Both the position numbers and the translations under genes were made by a program. Shown piece by piece: positions 24,336-33,715 of a DNA stretch of 64,000 bases. The notes below the pieces were generated by a model that saw only the letters and a list, made by a program, of their open reading frames with translations, was not told the origin of the DNA and did no database searches. Each line of letters opens with the position of its first letter. Within the stretch, counting starts at the first letter, position 1. The DNA is taken from positions 1,002,923 to 1,066,922 of the forward strand of contig KL197715.1 of assembly GCA_000697665.1 (NCBI GenBank), read 5' to 3'. The stretch is from Jaapia argillacea MUCL 33604. Taxonomy: Eukaryota; Basidiomycota; Agaricomycetes; Jaapiales; Jaapiaceae.

Positions 24336-24603
24336 ATGGCCCTACGAACTCTCAGCGGACATTCCTTCTCATACTATGGACGGTGGATTCGTATCTCCTT
24401 ATTTTTCGTCACGCTCTACATTCGCTCTTTTTCGGGGGACATTTAGTGAGAGGTTGGGTCGTATTATCCGGCCATGTCGGCCATCTGGATGGGACTGTAA
24501 GTAATTAGGTTAAGATATCACAGACGGAATGTAACAGGCCGCCAGTTACATAGAGCAGAGGCAGAGCCTACATCCCAACCTCACGATGTGACCATGGGCG
24601 GAA
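24336..24603. other. Convergent 3' flanks, intersectin-like gene and SUV3
   Basis: A short convergent gap. No gene is seen. Confidence 0.6.
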
Positions 24604-27179
24604 TTATGCGCTTAACCTCGACCCTCGTATTGCTCCCCGACTTCTCTTGATCCCAAACCCTCCTTCCTCGTCAATAGATGGTGAATCCTGCGTAGGCGAT
24701 GTCTCGAGATCCCCGACCTTTGCCTTCCCTTTTGCCTTCGATTTCCCATCCTTCAAGAACCTCGCCTTCAGACACCACTCCATAACCTTCTCCACTCTCT
24801 CCTTCAACACGAAACCTTCGTCTTGGTCTGGGAACGAGACCGGCGCCCGATACGTATACCACAAGTAGTGAACTACCACCTTGTGCAAGCTCTCCAGGAC
24901 ACTCAAAGTCTCAGCCGCATTGACCACCGACTTGTTCCCCTCCATCCTCCCGACAGTGTCTATGAGAACGTCGAACATCTCCGTGTCGCTGATAAGGGTC
25001 TTCAACGACACGCTTCGAGAGTTGCGATACATATGCATAAGGCGAGCGACACATTCCATCGCCCGTTCGTCTCTCCAAGTCACAGGACTCATCATGAACA
25101 CGACCATCTCGCTGAGGGTCAAACCACGTGCCTCCCTATCGAGGAAGGTGATGATACGCGCCAACTGGGGTTCATCCTCCAGCTGGAAAGGCGCCGGGAT
25201 GACTGAGAGGTATCGACGAGCTTCGAAAACGGTTGCGAGAGACGAGTTTGGTGGAAGCGCAGAAAGGATGGAACAAAGAAGGTCGCTTTGACAAATTGCA
25301 AGACGGGCGGCGGAGAGAGGGCTTGGGGGTTGTTCGAGGGCATGAGAAAGGTATGAAAGGTCCTCTGGATGACGAGTTGTGGCGATGCCGACCGAGGAAG
25401 CGTCATGGAGACCATAACGACCAGCGCGTCCTGCGATTTGTTTGATCTGGGAGACTGTTAAGAAACGATCCTTCGTTCCGTCCCATTTTGAAACGGCATC
25501 AAAGATGATTCTCTTGATTTTTCTGTGGAAGTAAAAGTCAACCGTCAAAAACAAAACCTGGCAAGAAGCGATACTGACAAGTTCAAGCCCATCCCAATAG
25601 CGTCGCTGCCAATGAGCACATCATACCCACTCCCCTGTTTATTGAACAACGCAGCTTGCTCCGTCCTGATCTCAGGCGGCAACCTCCCATATGCAACAGC
25701 ACACCTCAACCCAGTCTCTTCCTCTACCCTCTTCTTCAAGCCAAAGATCCCACTCCGACTGAAACTGACAACACAGTCCCCTTTCTGCACTCTCCCGAGA
25801 TTACCGCCAAGGGACGTCTCAGCGACGCGAAGCGGGGTGAGGCGTTGATACCTATTGATGACGAGCTTGTCGCCAGTGTGACGTGTCAAAGCTTCAATTA
25901 CAGGGATAGCAGTCTCTTCTCCACATAGATGAAGTTCCTTGGCGTCCAACCCGAGGAAAGCGTTGGTCCACGCCCCACCACGTTGAGAATCCGAGATCAT
26001 TTGGATCTCGTCGATAACAGCCACGTCGAAAGAAGTCGCCATAGGCACCATTTCGACAGTGCAGGAGATAAGACCTGCACCCTCTTCAACGATCCTTTGT
26101 TCTTCGCCAGTAAGGAGGTTACAAGCTCGGCTGAACTCGAGATTGCCTGATTTCGTCACAGCTGGAACTGGGTCCTTCTTTTCATCTACCGCCACGTCAA
26201 AATTCGAGTCTTCGTCGGGTTCCACGCGGATGGGGGGTTCTTCGACTCCGAGAGGAACGATTTGACCTTTGTTTAACCGCTCCCATATCTCATGGGCTAA
26301 TAATCTCAGAGGACCACAATAGCATCCCACCCTGGAGGCTGCAAGCGCTCGTAGGGCTGTATGGGTCTTGCCAGAGTTTGTGGGACCGACGTGCATGATG
26401 ATAGTCCGCGGACGTCGACGGGCTTGTGGGAACCATTCCGCTGGATTCGATTGGTCTGATGATTTAAGGAGATGGGACATGGCCGATAGAGTGGAATGGG
26501 GTACGGAAGGGACGAGAGACGGGTTGGAGGTGGTGTAGGCGTATAGTAGACGGGTTAAGACTCGATCAACGGGTTCCCTGGGAGCATCGCTGGGGTTGAC
26601 ACTGCCAGGTGAAGAGAGCTCGGAGGATATACGAGTGAGTTGTGGAGGTGTAAATGACGATATTTGGAAGGCATCGCCTGATTCGAGGCCTGCTAGGAAG
26701 GCGGTAACGAGGGGCTTAACGTCCTCTGGCGGGATGCCGAACGACTCGAGTCGGCGAATGTTTTTACCCTCCGTCGCCCACCTCGGAGCACGGCCTCGAA
26801 GGATAGCAAGAATTTTCTCGGGAGGCATGGGCTTGGGGACGCGAGGTTCGAGCGCGGCTTCAGGTGAATTCCGAAGACGTTGAGGACTGTATGAGGACCG
26901 TGATGAATTTTCACTAGCGTAGAGGGGTTGTCTGGTGTTTCGGTTCGGTCGGCGTTGGGAATCGCGATGAGGGATGTTCGTAGGAGGTGGTCGATGGGAG
27001 TTTGGTCGCATTTGGGTTGCGTGAGCCGCTGGGCGGACTGGAGGGTTAGAGTGGGCATGGGGAGGCGTGCGTGGTGATGGTTGGGAGGATATCAACCTGG
27101 TCTGACCGAGTTGGTGGAAGTGCCCTCGGCTGAGAGAGGTTCTGCATCGAGAGCAGACCTTGAGCGTTATTCGATCCAT
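24604..27179 (-). CDS. SUV3: Mitochondrial ATP-dependent RNA helicase Suv3
   Basis: The helicase subunit of the mitochondrial degradosome, unwinding RNA for 3'-5' decay. Two exons (25579-27179 and 24604-25522) give 839 aa across a 56-nt intron. The N-terminus is Arg/Ser/Pro-rich without long acidic stretches, as expected for a mitochondrial presequence. Motifs seen are HVGPTNSGKTHTA (Walker A), VAVIDEIQM (motif II), VSFSRSGIFGLKK, YDVLIGSDAIGMGLNL spanning the splice joint, and QIKQIAGRAGRYG (motif VI). The C-terminal Suv3 helical region and a basic tail follow (GIKRSRGAIRGSRLSA). Start ATG 27179, divergent from the mitoribosomal gene that begins 429 bp away. Confidence 0.93.
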
Positions 27180-27607
27180 ATTGGAGGAGGGAGGCTTTAA
27201 TTAGTCCCTTGACAGACGCTATCTCAGCATATCCCGTATTGAGTCAGGCGTCCAAGTGTTTCACTTCCAGGAAGTGATATACGTGCTAATGATCAAAGTG
27301 GTCAGTTTTGCGACCCCCCAACAGCACTGTCGCGACCTACAACTGTGAGACTCACATGGCTGTCGAATCAGAGCCCTTTCCTCAGCTATCAGACTACTGT
27401 TGGGACGTTGAAGAGCACAGCGAGCAGAAAATAACCAACAGGACTTTTGAAAGTTTGGAGTTCGCGTTTGGACAAAATTTGGCCTCCCGCCACCCGCCTT
27501 TGTTGTGGTCTGTTTGTTACGATCGGGACACAGCGCCAAAAACATCGTTGTCGCCACCATCACCGTCCCCAAGAGGTCAACTTCCTCGTCTAAAATAACC
27601 CGCTACA
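27180..27607. promoter_or_regulatory. Divergent promoter, SUV3 / mS33
   Basis: 428 bp between two divergent nuclear genes for mitochondrial proteins (an RNA helicase and a small-subunit ribosomal protein). Shared control is plausible but inferred only from layout. No TATA box is evident. Confidence 0.45.
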
Positions 27608-27953
27608 ATGGCGACCATGACTCCATCCTACCTAGCCTCCCTCACCCGCCTGCGATCCTCTATCTTTCAAACAGCCTACAACCCCTCCTCGATACGCACG
27701 GGCGCAAAATACCTCCGTCGTCGCCTTCGAGGTCCCTCCATGATCAAATATTACCCCATGAGGCTTACAATCTTGGAAATGATGAAGGGAGTCTCAACAA
27801 AAACGGGAAAGGAGAATGGTGTGGTCAAATATAATGCAGCGGGCGAGGAGGAGGATATGAGGGTATGGGATGAGAATGAGCTGCAGAGGCTGAGAGACGT
27901 TGAGGATAGGAAAATGAGGGGTAAGGGGGCGCCGAAGAAGGCCAGGAGTAAAG
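27608..27953 (+). CDS. RSM27: Mitochondrial small-subunit ribosomal protein mS33 (Rsm27), 3' end unresolved
   Basis: A protein of the mitochondrial 37S ribosomal subunit. The start MATMTPSYLASLTRLRSSIF is followed by the family signature QTAYNPSSIRTGAKYLRRRL RGPSMIKYYP, the hallmark of mS33/Rsm27, then an acidic stretch and the basic segment DRKMRGKGAPKKARSK. A GTGAGA donor follows AAAG at 27953. The family normally ends shortly after this point, so a small last exon is expected downstream, but I could not fix it. If the intron is not used, the frame runs to a stop at 28291, giving a 227-aa product with an unlikely tail. Confidence 0.75.
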
Positions 27954-28578
27954 GTGAGAGGCCGCTACATCTTTTCGCTTGGAGAGTTACTGATGCTGTT
28001 CATGAACCCAAGGGGAGGGTCGTCGTGCGTCCAGGAAGCGGTGATCCTTTGGCTTATCCCTTGCTATGTCAACTCTCCGTGTCGTCTTATTCTACAATAT
28101 CTATTTTTCGGATTCTGGCCTCCACCCGACGAAGAAAGACACGCCCCGTTACGACCTTCCATCAAAGGACTCCTGAGAACTGCGTGTCTACTCGCCGTCT
28201 AGCGAACAATATTCCGCGACAGCGTCTGTGTTCTCCCCGCCTCATCCGAAACTCCGTCAGGCTTGGGGCGGACTACCTTTTGGGATTCTAGCACAATCCG
28301 TATGTTCCACGGGATGTATCGCGTTTTATTTTCCGAACTTGTGTGGATCTGCGAGCATCAGACTGAACGAACGTGTTTAAAGGAGATCATTCCACCGACG
28401 AGGAGCGTAGGACTCCTTCTCGGCGATTGTCCTCCTAACCAGGCCCTGCGATCGGTCAGAAATCAACCTGAATTTCGCCAACGCAGGCGTGCCCCAAATA
28501 ATGGTCAAACATTCCAGGCGACACAAGCGCACCTCAAAGTATTGTACTACGCGAGTTCCCTATACGCTCCGACCCAAG
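27954..28578. other. Region with probable last exon of mS33 and unexplained frames
   Basis: Expected to hold the terminal exon of the mS33 gene. One plus-strand frame at about 28200-28300 (SEQYSATASVFSPPHPKLRQ) looks coding-like but has no clear start or splice partner. Confidence 0.3.
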
Positions 28579-29325
28579 TCAATGTTTCATCACCCCACCA
28601 TGCTTCGAACCTTGCCCATCTCTCTTTGGCGTCAACTCCTCCTTCCGTAAGGTCGCTTTCGTCTTCTTATGTTTGTTGGTCTTGAGATTTGTTTTGTTCA
28701 ACCGCATCGGATTTGTAGTGGGGACAGCACCAGTAGTCTCGGAAGAGCGAGGGATGAGCGTGATGGAAGTATTTGCCTTCGCAGTCGAGGGAAGCGTTGA
28801 CTGGGGAGTAGGCGTGGACGTAGGCATGCGAGGAGGTGGAGCTGGGCTTTCGTCTGACAGCATGTTTAGCGCTTTACGATTTGGCTCCGGTTCGTGTACG
28901 AGTGTGTCGCCGCGAGGCTCGAGATTCCCAAGAACGCTGTGATCTTCTCCGAGTATCTGCGGAGGGGATGGCATCGCGTCGTTCGACAGAGGGAGTAAAT
29001 GATTGAGATCGATTTCCGAAATTCCACGTTTGCTCGGCGGATCTTGAGGGTTGAGAATGTGGTGTACATCAGGAAAACGACCAGTTGGCAGATCTACTGC
29101 TTCTCGGTCGACTAGTGTGGTCAGAGTACGGACTTCTGGTTGGACGTCGCGACAGTTGACGTTGTGTACGGTGTACGAACGTCCCATGAGTGTACCAGGT
29201 TTCACGAGACTTGGATTGCGGTGTAGTAGAGATGTGGGTGTTTCTCGCTCCATTGTGGCCAAAGCTTGCACATGAAGGATCGCCAAAAGGAAAAGAACGG
29301 TGTTGAAGAGACTGGGAGTTGGCAT
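28579..29325 (-). CDS. Predicted small secreted protein (248 aa)
   Basis: An intronless frame with a clear signal peptide, MPTPSLFNTVLFLLAILHVQALA, then a mature part rich in Ser, Thr and Pro with a central SPAPPPRMPTSTPTPQSTLP linker and a Lys-rich C-terminus (NKTNLKTNKHKKTKATLRK). Only one cysteine remains after the signal peptide, so it is not a typical disulphide-stabilised effector. A TATA-like ATATAAAAC (on the plus strand TATAAAAC near 29399-29406) lies about 70 bp before the start. Dibasic sites (KR, RK) could serve Kex2-type processing. Function unknown. Confidence 0.65.
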   Translation of the reverse strand: MPTPSLFNTVLFLLAILHVQALATMERETPTSLLHRNPSLVKPGTLMGRSYTVHNVNCRDVQPEVRTLTTLVDREAVDLPTGRFPDVHHILNPQDPPSKRGISEIDLNHLLPLSNDAMPSPPQILGEDHSVLGNLEPRGDTLVHEPEPNRKALNMLSDESPAPPPRMPTSTPTPQSTLPSTAKANTSITLIPRSSETTGAVPTTNPMRLNKTNLKTNKHKKTKATLRKEELTPKRDGQGSKHGGVMKH

Positions 29326-29697
29326 GTTGTCGAAACGCTGCGAACTTTGGGACTAGAATGTATGCGAGAATCGAGGATCCAGCCGTCGAAGGGGCAGAAT
29401 ATAAAACGGCACGTTGAGGTCTTGGTGAAAGAAGTGAACGAGGTTTGTTGTGCCAGTTTCGACTTATAAGGGTTACCAAGTGGACTTATCACGGGTTATA
29501 ATATCAGTGAGGAAATTGAATGCTTATTCAATTATGACCAAAACGACTCCATCGACCGACCACGACGGCGGCTGGTTGTCTCAATCGACGCTCAGGTACT
29601 ACATCAAGGTCTAAAGGCTGAATTCTGGATGTCGCCACTGTATTTCTTCTCTTGAAAGTCAAGATCCCTCCCCAGCAAATAAACGTATCCGCACCCC
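29326..29697. promoter_or_regulatory. Divergent promoter region
   Basis: Between the secreted-protein gene (minus) and the FunK1-neighbour gene (plus). The duplication arm begins just inside the neighbour's first exon, so this promoter was not carried to the left arm. Confidence 0.4.
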
Positions 29698-30520
29698 ATG
29701 ATGGAACCTGACTTACCTACTACGACACCCAGTCCCCCCGTCGAAACCGTCGGAACTGATCACTCAAGTAAACCAGTGCGATCTCACATACGTCCTCCGT
29801 TATCGCCGGCTCAAGAACGCCGACTAATCGATAACCTCGACGAACGATTTCTTGACATCACTCGTGCGTTCAAGAAACGGTACGCCCTTGCCTTCCTCTA
29901 TTTCATGCTACCCACCGACGCCGACTCGACGAAAGTTTAGCACCCTCCCATCGTCAATTCTCCCAACCCTCCAATCATACCTAACAGCGACTCACACCCT
30001 GCTCTCCTTGATCCTCCAAATCCCACCCCTCACTCGCACTTCAATCTCGTTACGAACAACCTTGCTTTTACGGCTTACAGGAGATGTGATGACCTGTTTC
30101 GCAGGATATCCACCCGTGGTCGGCTCACTTGCCCCTCTATTACAATGGATGGACGAGTTGGACCGTGGATGGCTCGCGGTCATTCGCGGCCAAGGTTGGA
30201 ATCTAGAAGAACACACCGGATTCGACATCCCCCCTCTCCCTAACATTCCTTCGCCTAATGCTGAAATCAACCCTAACCCAACCTCTCCGACTTCGACGAT
30301 GAGCCAAACCGAACGTACCCGCCTTCGGTCCCTCCTGATAACGGGCACCCAGACGATGGAAGAATGGCTGTCAGCCTTAGATACGGACGGAGAAGATTAT
30401 ACCTTGGGTTTGGAGCGACTTGGCCTACAGCAGGGCTTTGATGATTTGTTCTTTCGGACTTTGAGCGAGATTGGTGGGTTTGAAGGGAGTGAAGTCGAAG
30501 GAATGGTCGGAACTTGTTGA
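29698..30520 (+). CDS. Conserved hypothetical protein beside FunK1 (intact copy)
   Basis: Two exons (29698-29879 and 29941-30520) joined by a 61-nt intron. The joint gives FKKRTLPSSILPTLQSYL in frame. The N-terminus is Pro/Thr-rich with PPLSPAQERRLIDNLDERFL, then an all-helical middle (THTLLSLILQIPPL, LRTTLLLRLTGDVMTC, LLQWMDELDRGWLAVIRGQ), a low-complexity linker, and a C-terminal block starting MSQTERTRLRSLL and ending GFDDLFFRTLSEIGGFEG. No catalytic motif is recognised. The gene is convergent to FunK1 copy 2 with about 320 bp between stops. Its left-arm copy is broken, so this one is likely the functional source. Confidence 0.7.
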
Positions 30521-30839
30521 TAGATGAATTGTCGATCTCTGAAGGTTGATTTACGCTTCAGAAAGTTTGCTGTGGCGTCTCGTGCCTTACCTTGGTCGTA
30601 TTTATGTCGTTGTAGCCGATATTTTGCTTCGTTATAGTAATATTCCATCCTTATGTAGCTTTCAGGACTCGCCTTCCGGCGCCCAGGGATACAAACATGT
30701 AAGACCAAATCACCGTGAAGGTCATGTGGAAATGATAGGGCATTGCAAGGCAAGGGTAGATACAAGAGTGAGAGCGACAATATGCAGCAAACGATAACGA
30801 CAACAATTAGATAGCATGAAGAAACATTGTTCCGCAGTC

Positions 30840-33403
30840 CTATTCGTCTTCTTCTTCTTCTTCTTCTGGTGCCCGTGCCCGTGCCCGTTCTCGTTCTTGT
30901 TCTCGTTCTTCATCTTCCTCTTCTTCTTCTCGAACAGCCGCTTCCGGTCTCGACGAAAATATGGACTGGCTCCTTTTGGACAGCTTTCCCGTGGGTGAGC
31001 CATCCCCGATGGTGTATTGGCTACCCCGCTTGACACCCCGTCCACTCCCGGTCGTTTTGTAAACACTCTGATCGGCAACTTTGTCATCCACCCATCCCTG
31101 CAGCTTGCGACATGCCGCAAACGCCTCGTTGGCACGGAGATGGGATGCCAAGTTTACTAGCGCGAGTTTTTCGTTGATGGCGAAAGTTTTCGCATGGAAT
31201 TCTTTGACTGCAGCAAGCATTCTAATCTCCTCCTCGGGGAGGTTCAGAAGGGGTCCAGACGCCGAAGTGGGCGAAAGAGGATGGTCGGGTTGCTCCGCGG
31301 CTAGTTGTTGTCGAGCCTTCGTCCGGTCATCCTCAACTTCGTAATAGGTGTGAAACCAGCCCAGTAACATGGTGATGAGAGTGTTCAAGGGTGTAGATTC
31401 AAAAGCCAAAGCAGGCGCCTTCACTGGGTACACAAGTTTGTTGGCCGTGAAGGCTGTCTGCTTGCTCTGTCCTCCCACGCACACCTCCCCTTGGTACGAA
31501 TAGGACTCGAAGAAGTGACTGATGAACCCGGGGACGTCCTGGCAATTGTTCTTCAGAAACTTCACGCCATTAAAGAGGAGGACGTGAAAGAACGACTCCA
31601 GGTCATCTTGGAGCAAGGCGGGCTTCGTTCCGTCCTGGAGAAGACCGGCGGACATGAAGGCCCAGGTTCCCTACGGAGACGTTTATAAATGGCGATAAAA
31701 TAGGAGCATAATGATTTGGGATACCCACCGTACGGTCGCGTGCCCTGGCGAGGACCGATCCGGCCCCTTCCTTCCCTTTTGAGATCTTCTTGCAAAGATC
31801 CCAATCATTCAACATGCCTCGGTTGACAATCCCTTCCCCTTCGTCGCGACCGGAGCCAGGGATGATCAAAATGTTCCCATCGCTGACGTCGCGATGAAGA
31901 ATTGAAAGTTTTTCATACGCCCCCTGATGAGCTGAAAAAAAATAAATAAGAAAATTGGCCAGTTATACGCATCGGAAAGGGACTGACCAAGTAAACAATC
32001 GCTGAGGATCCCTACAAGGTCTCTCCCATTCTCAAATTCGGCGAGAGGCCGTCCGACTTCCTTGACGACAAGACGGTAGTGAGTAAATCCCCTCATCGGA
32101 TTCGGCGGCGGGTCCTTGTGGGGCCAGCGGGTATTGGTGCGTGTCTTTTGATCCTCGACATCACCGTGACAGACGAGCGTCGGAACATGAGGGATGTTTG
32201 CTTCGTTCATCTCCTGGATGACATCACCCTCCTTGTGCAAGCCGTCAATGCGCCAAACATCCTTCAACCAGACAAACTCCTTCGTCTCAACGTTCAGGGC
32301 TACATATCCTCGAGTTGCCCGTCCGACGACGCCCCCGTCTCTGAAATGCGGCCTGCCAACGATAAATTTCTTGACGATCGTGGTGGATGGGCCCTGTCCG
32401 TCGATTGTGGTCGACGGACCCGTATCGGCGGCACGTCCGACCGTAAGCTGGTAAAGTGGCCATCCTTCTCTAATATCTTCTTGGAACATCTTTCGGACGT
32501 AATCTTTGCGTTCATCGAGCTGGTTCGTGATAGCTTGTTTGACCAGAGGATCTTCAAAGGAAATTCGAGTGGCTGTGGGGTCGTATCCTCGGTCGAGAGG
32601 GGATAATTGGGAAAATCGCCACAGGAAGATGGCGAGCTCGGGACGGGTTTGATAGTTAAACCGATTGGTGACGATGGTTCCGGCTCTATCCCATCGGATC
32701 AAGCGCGCCTCGAACCCTAGTATCATGAACGTGAAGAAGAATACGCGGTGCTGACGGAGCGCAAGTTCGGCGGCATAAGATACTATCTGACCACGCGCGT
32801 CCCGTCGACTTAACGCGCCACTTTCGAAGGGTGAAAACGGATCGTCGGGTTTGGGAGGGGCAGTTGCGCGAGTATCGTCGAATGGGTCTCCAGATGTGGC
32901 ACCCTTCAAGTTCTTGAACTCGCCATGCATGACCTGATTCCCCCAGTCTTGTGTATTCTCCTTCCCGGCGCCATACACGTGGCTCTCTTCGAATACGCAG
33001 AGATCGACCTTGATTCCTTTCGGATCGGAGCTCTCAGCACGGTGAGGTGTTTCACGGAGTGTGAGATTTGGACAAAGGCCTCGCGCCTCGACGCACTTGA
33101 TCTGAAAAATGGTGAGGTGGGATCATTCAGTACGATAAAGGGTGAGCTTACAAATGCTTTATACATCTGCTCTTCGGCAACATTTGCGACCATCGTTGTG
33201 AAGGCACCGTGGAAGTCAGGGATGGATTCATCGCTGACACCTGCGGGTGGGGGGAACCATTCCGCCAGGAATGCTTCCACGGTCACCGGGACAAAATGCA
33301 GGCGCATCTCGCGAGCTAGCTGTCCCTTTCGGTGAGGTGCTGGAAGCTTATTAGTCGCATAGGAGGAAAGCCTGTGTTTAATCGGGGTATCGAAGCAGGG
33401 CAT
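30840..33403 (-). CDS. FunK1-type fungal protein kinase, copy 2 (799 aa)
   Basis: A very close paralogue of copy 1. Exons 33152-33403, 31988-33101, 31729-31931 and 30840-31670 sum to 800 codons. All three introns are at the same positions and phases as in copy 1. The kinase landmarks are the same: VGRATRGYVAL, FVWLKDVWR, EGDVIQEMN, HRDVSDGN, LNDWDLCKK, GTWAFMS. Differences cluster in the linker before the kinase core (copy 1 has extra PGTPSVTSGVLGQG-type residues) and in the Glu/Arg-rich tail. ATG at 33403 follows the shared TATA and CACGTG promoter. No damage seen. Confidence 0.88.
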
Positions 33404-33445
33404 TGTGGGGAAAGGGCTCACAGAAAGATTGATAGAAAATGGCAG

Positions 33446-33573
33446 CCTTTATATATTTTCGTCGCTTTGGCCTTCGAAGATGACTCGCAAGGCCACAGTC
33501 CACCGGTGTATCAAAGCGCAAGCAACGCGGGCCACAAGTGAAATTGCGGATGATGAACTGGTCACGTGATCGC
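33446..33573 (-). promoter_or_regulatory. FunK1 copy 2 promoter with TCACGTGA palindrome and TATA box
   Basis: CACGTG at 33563-33568 and a TATATAAAGGCTGCC box at about 33441-33455 on the minus strand, with the AATTTCACTTGTGGCCCG block between. Near-identical to copy 1, as expected from the duplication. Confidence 0.6.
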
Positions 33574-33715
33574 GTTCCAAAGCCAACGCAGCGGTGAATG
33601 CTTCAGAATTGGGAAGAACGGTCATCAGTATGCGGCTTCTAATTGGTTTTTCTTGGTAGACAATGTGTAGCTAACAGAACAATGGGAGCTGACCTCGAGG
33701 ATGGCCCAAGTGTAT

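Larger units (their letters stand above)
29735..33715. repeat. Right arm of ~4 kb inverted segmental duplication
   Basis: The reverse complement of about 12575-16525 (see the left arm). It contains most of the intact neighbour gene, FunK1 copy 2 and its promoter. The outer edge fades around 33680-33715, where AGGTCAGCTNCCATTGTTCTG still pairs with the left arm. Confidence 0.85.

Noticed and set aside
32079-32606. A 175-aa plus-strand frame opposite FunK1 copy 2 (with a partial counterpart opposite copy 1)
   Set aside because: It is antisense to a well-supported kinase exon. Its conservation follows from the sense protein, and it has no own promoter or motif.
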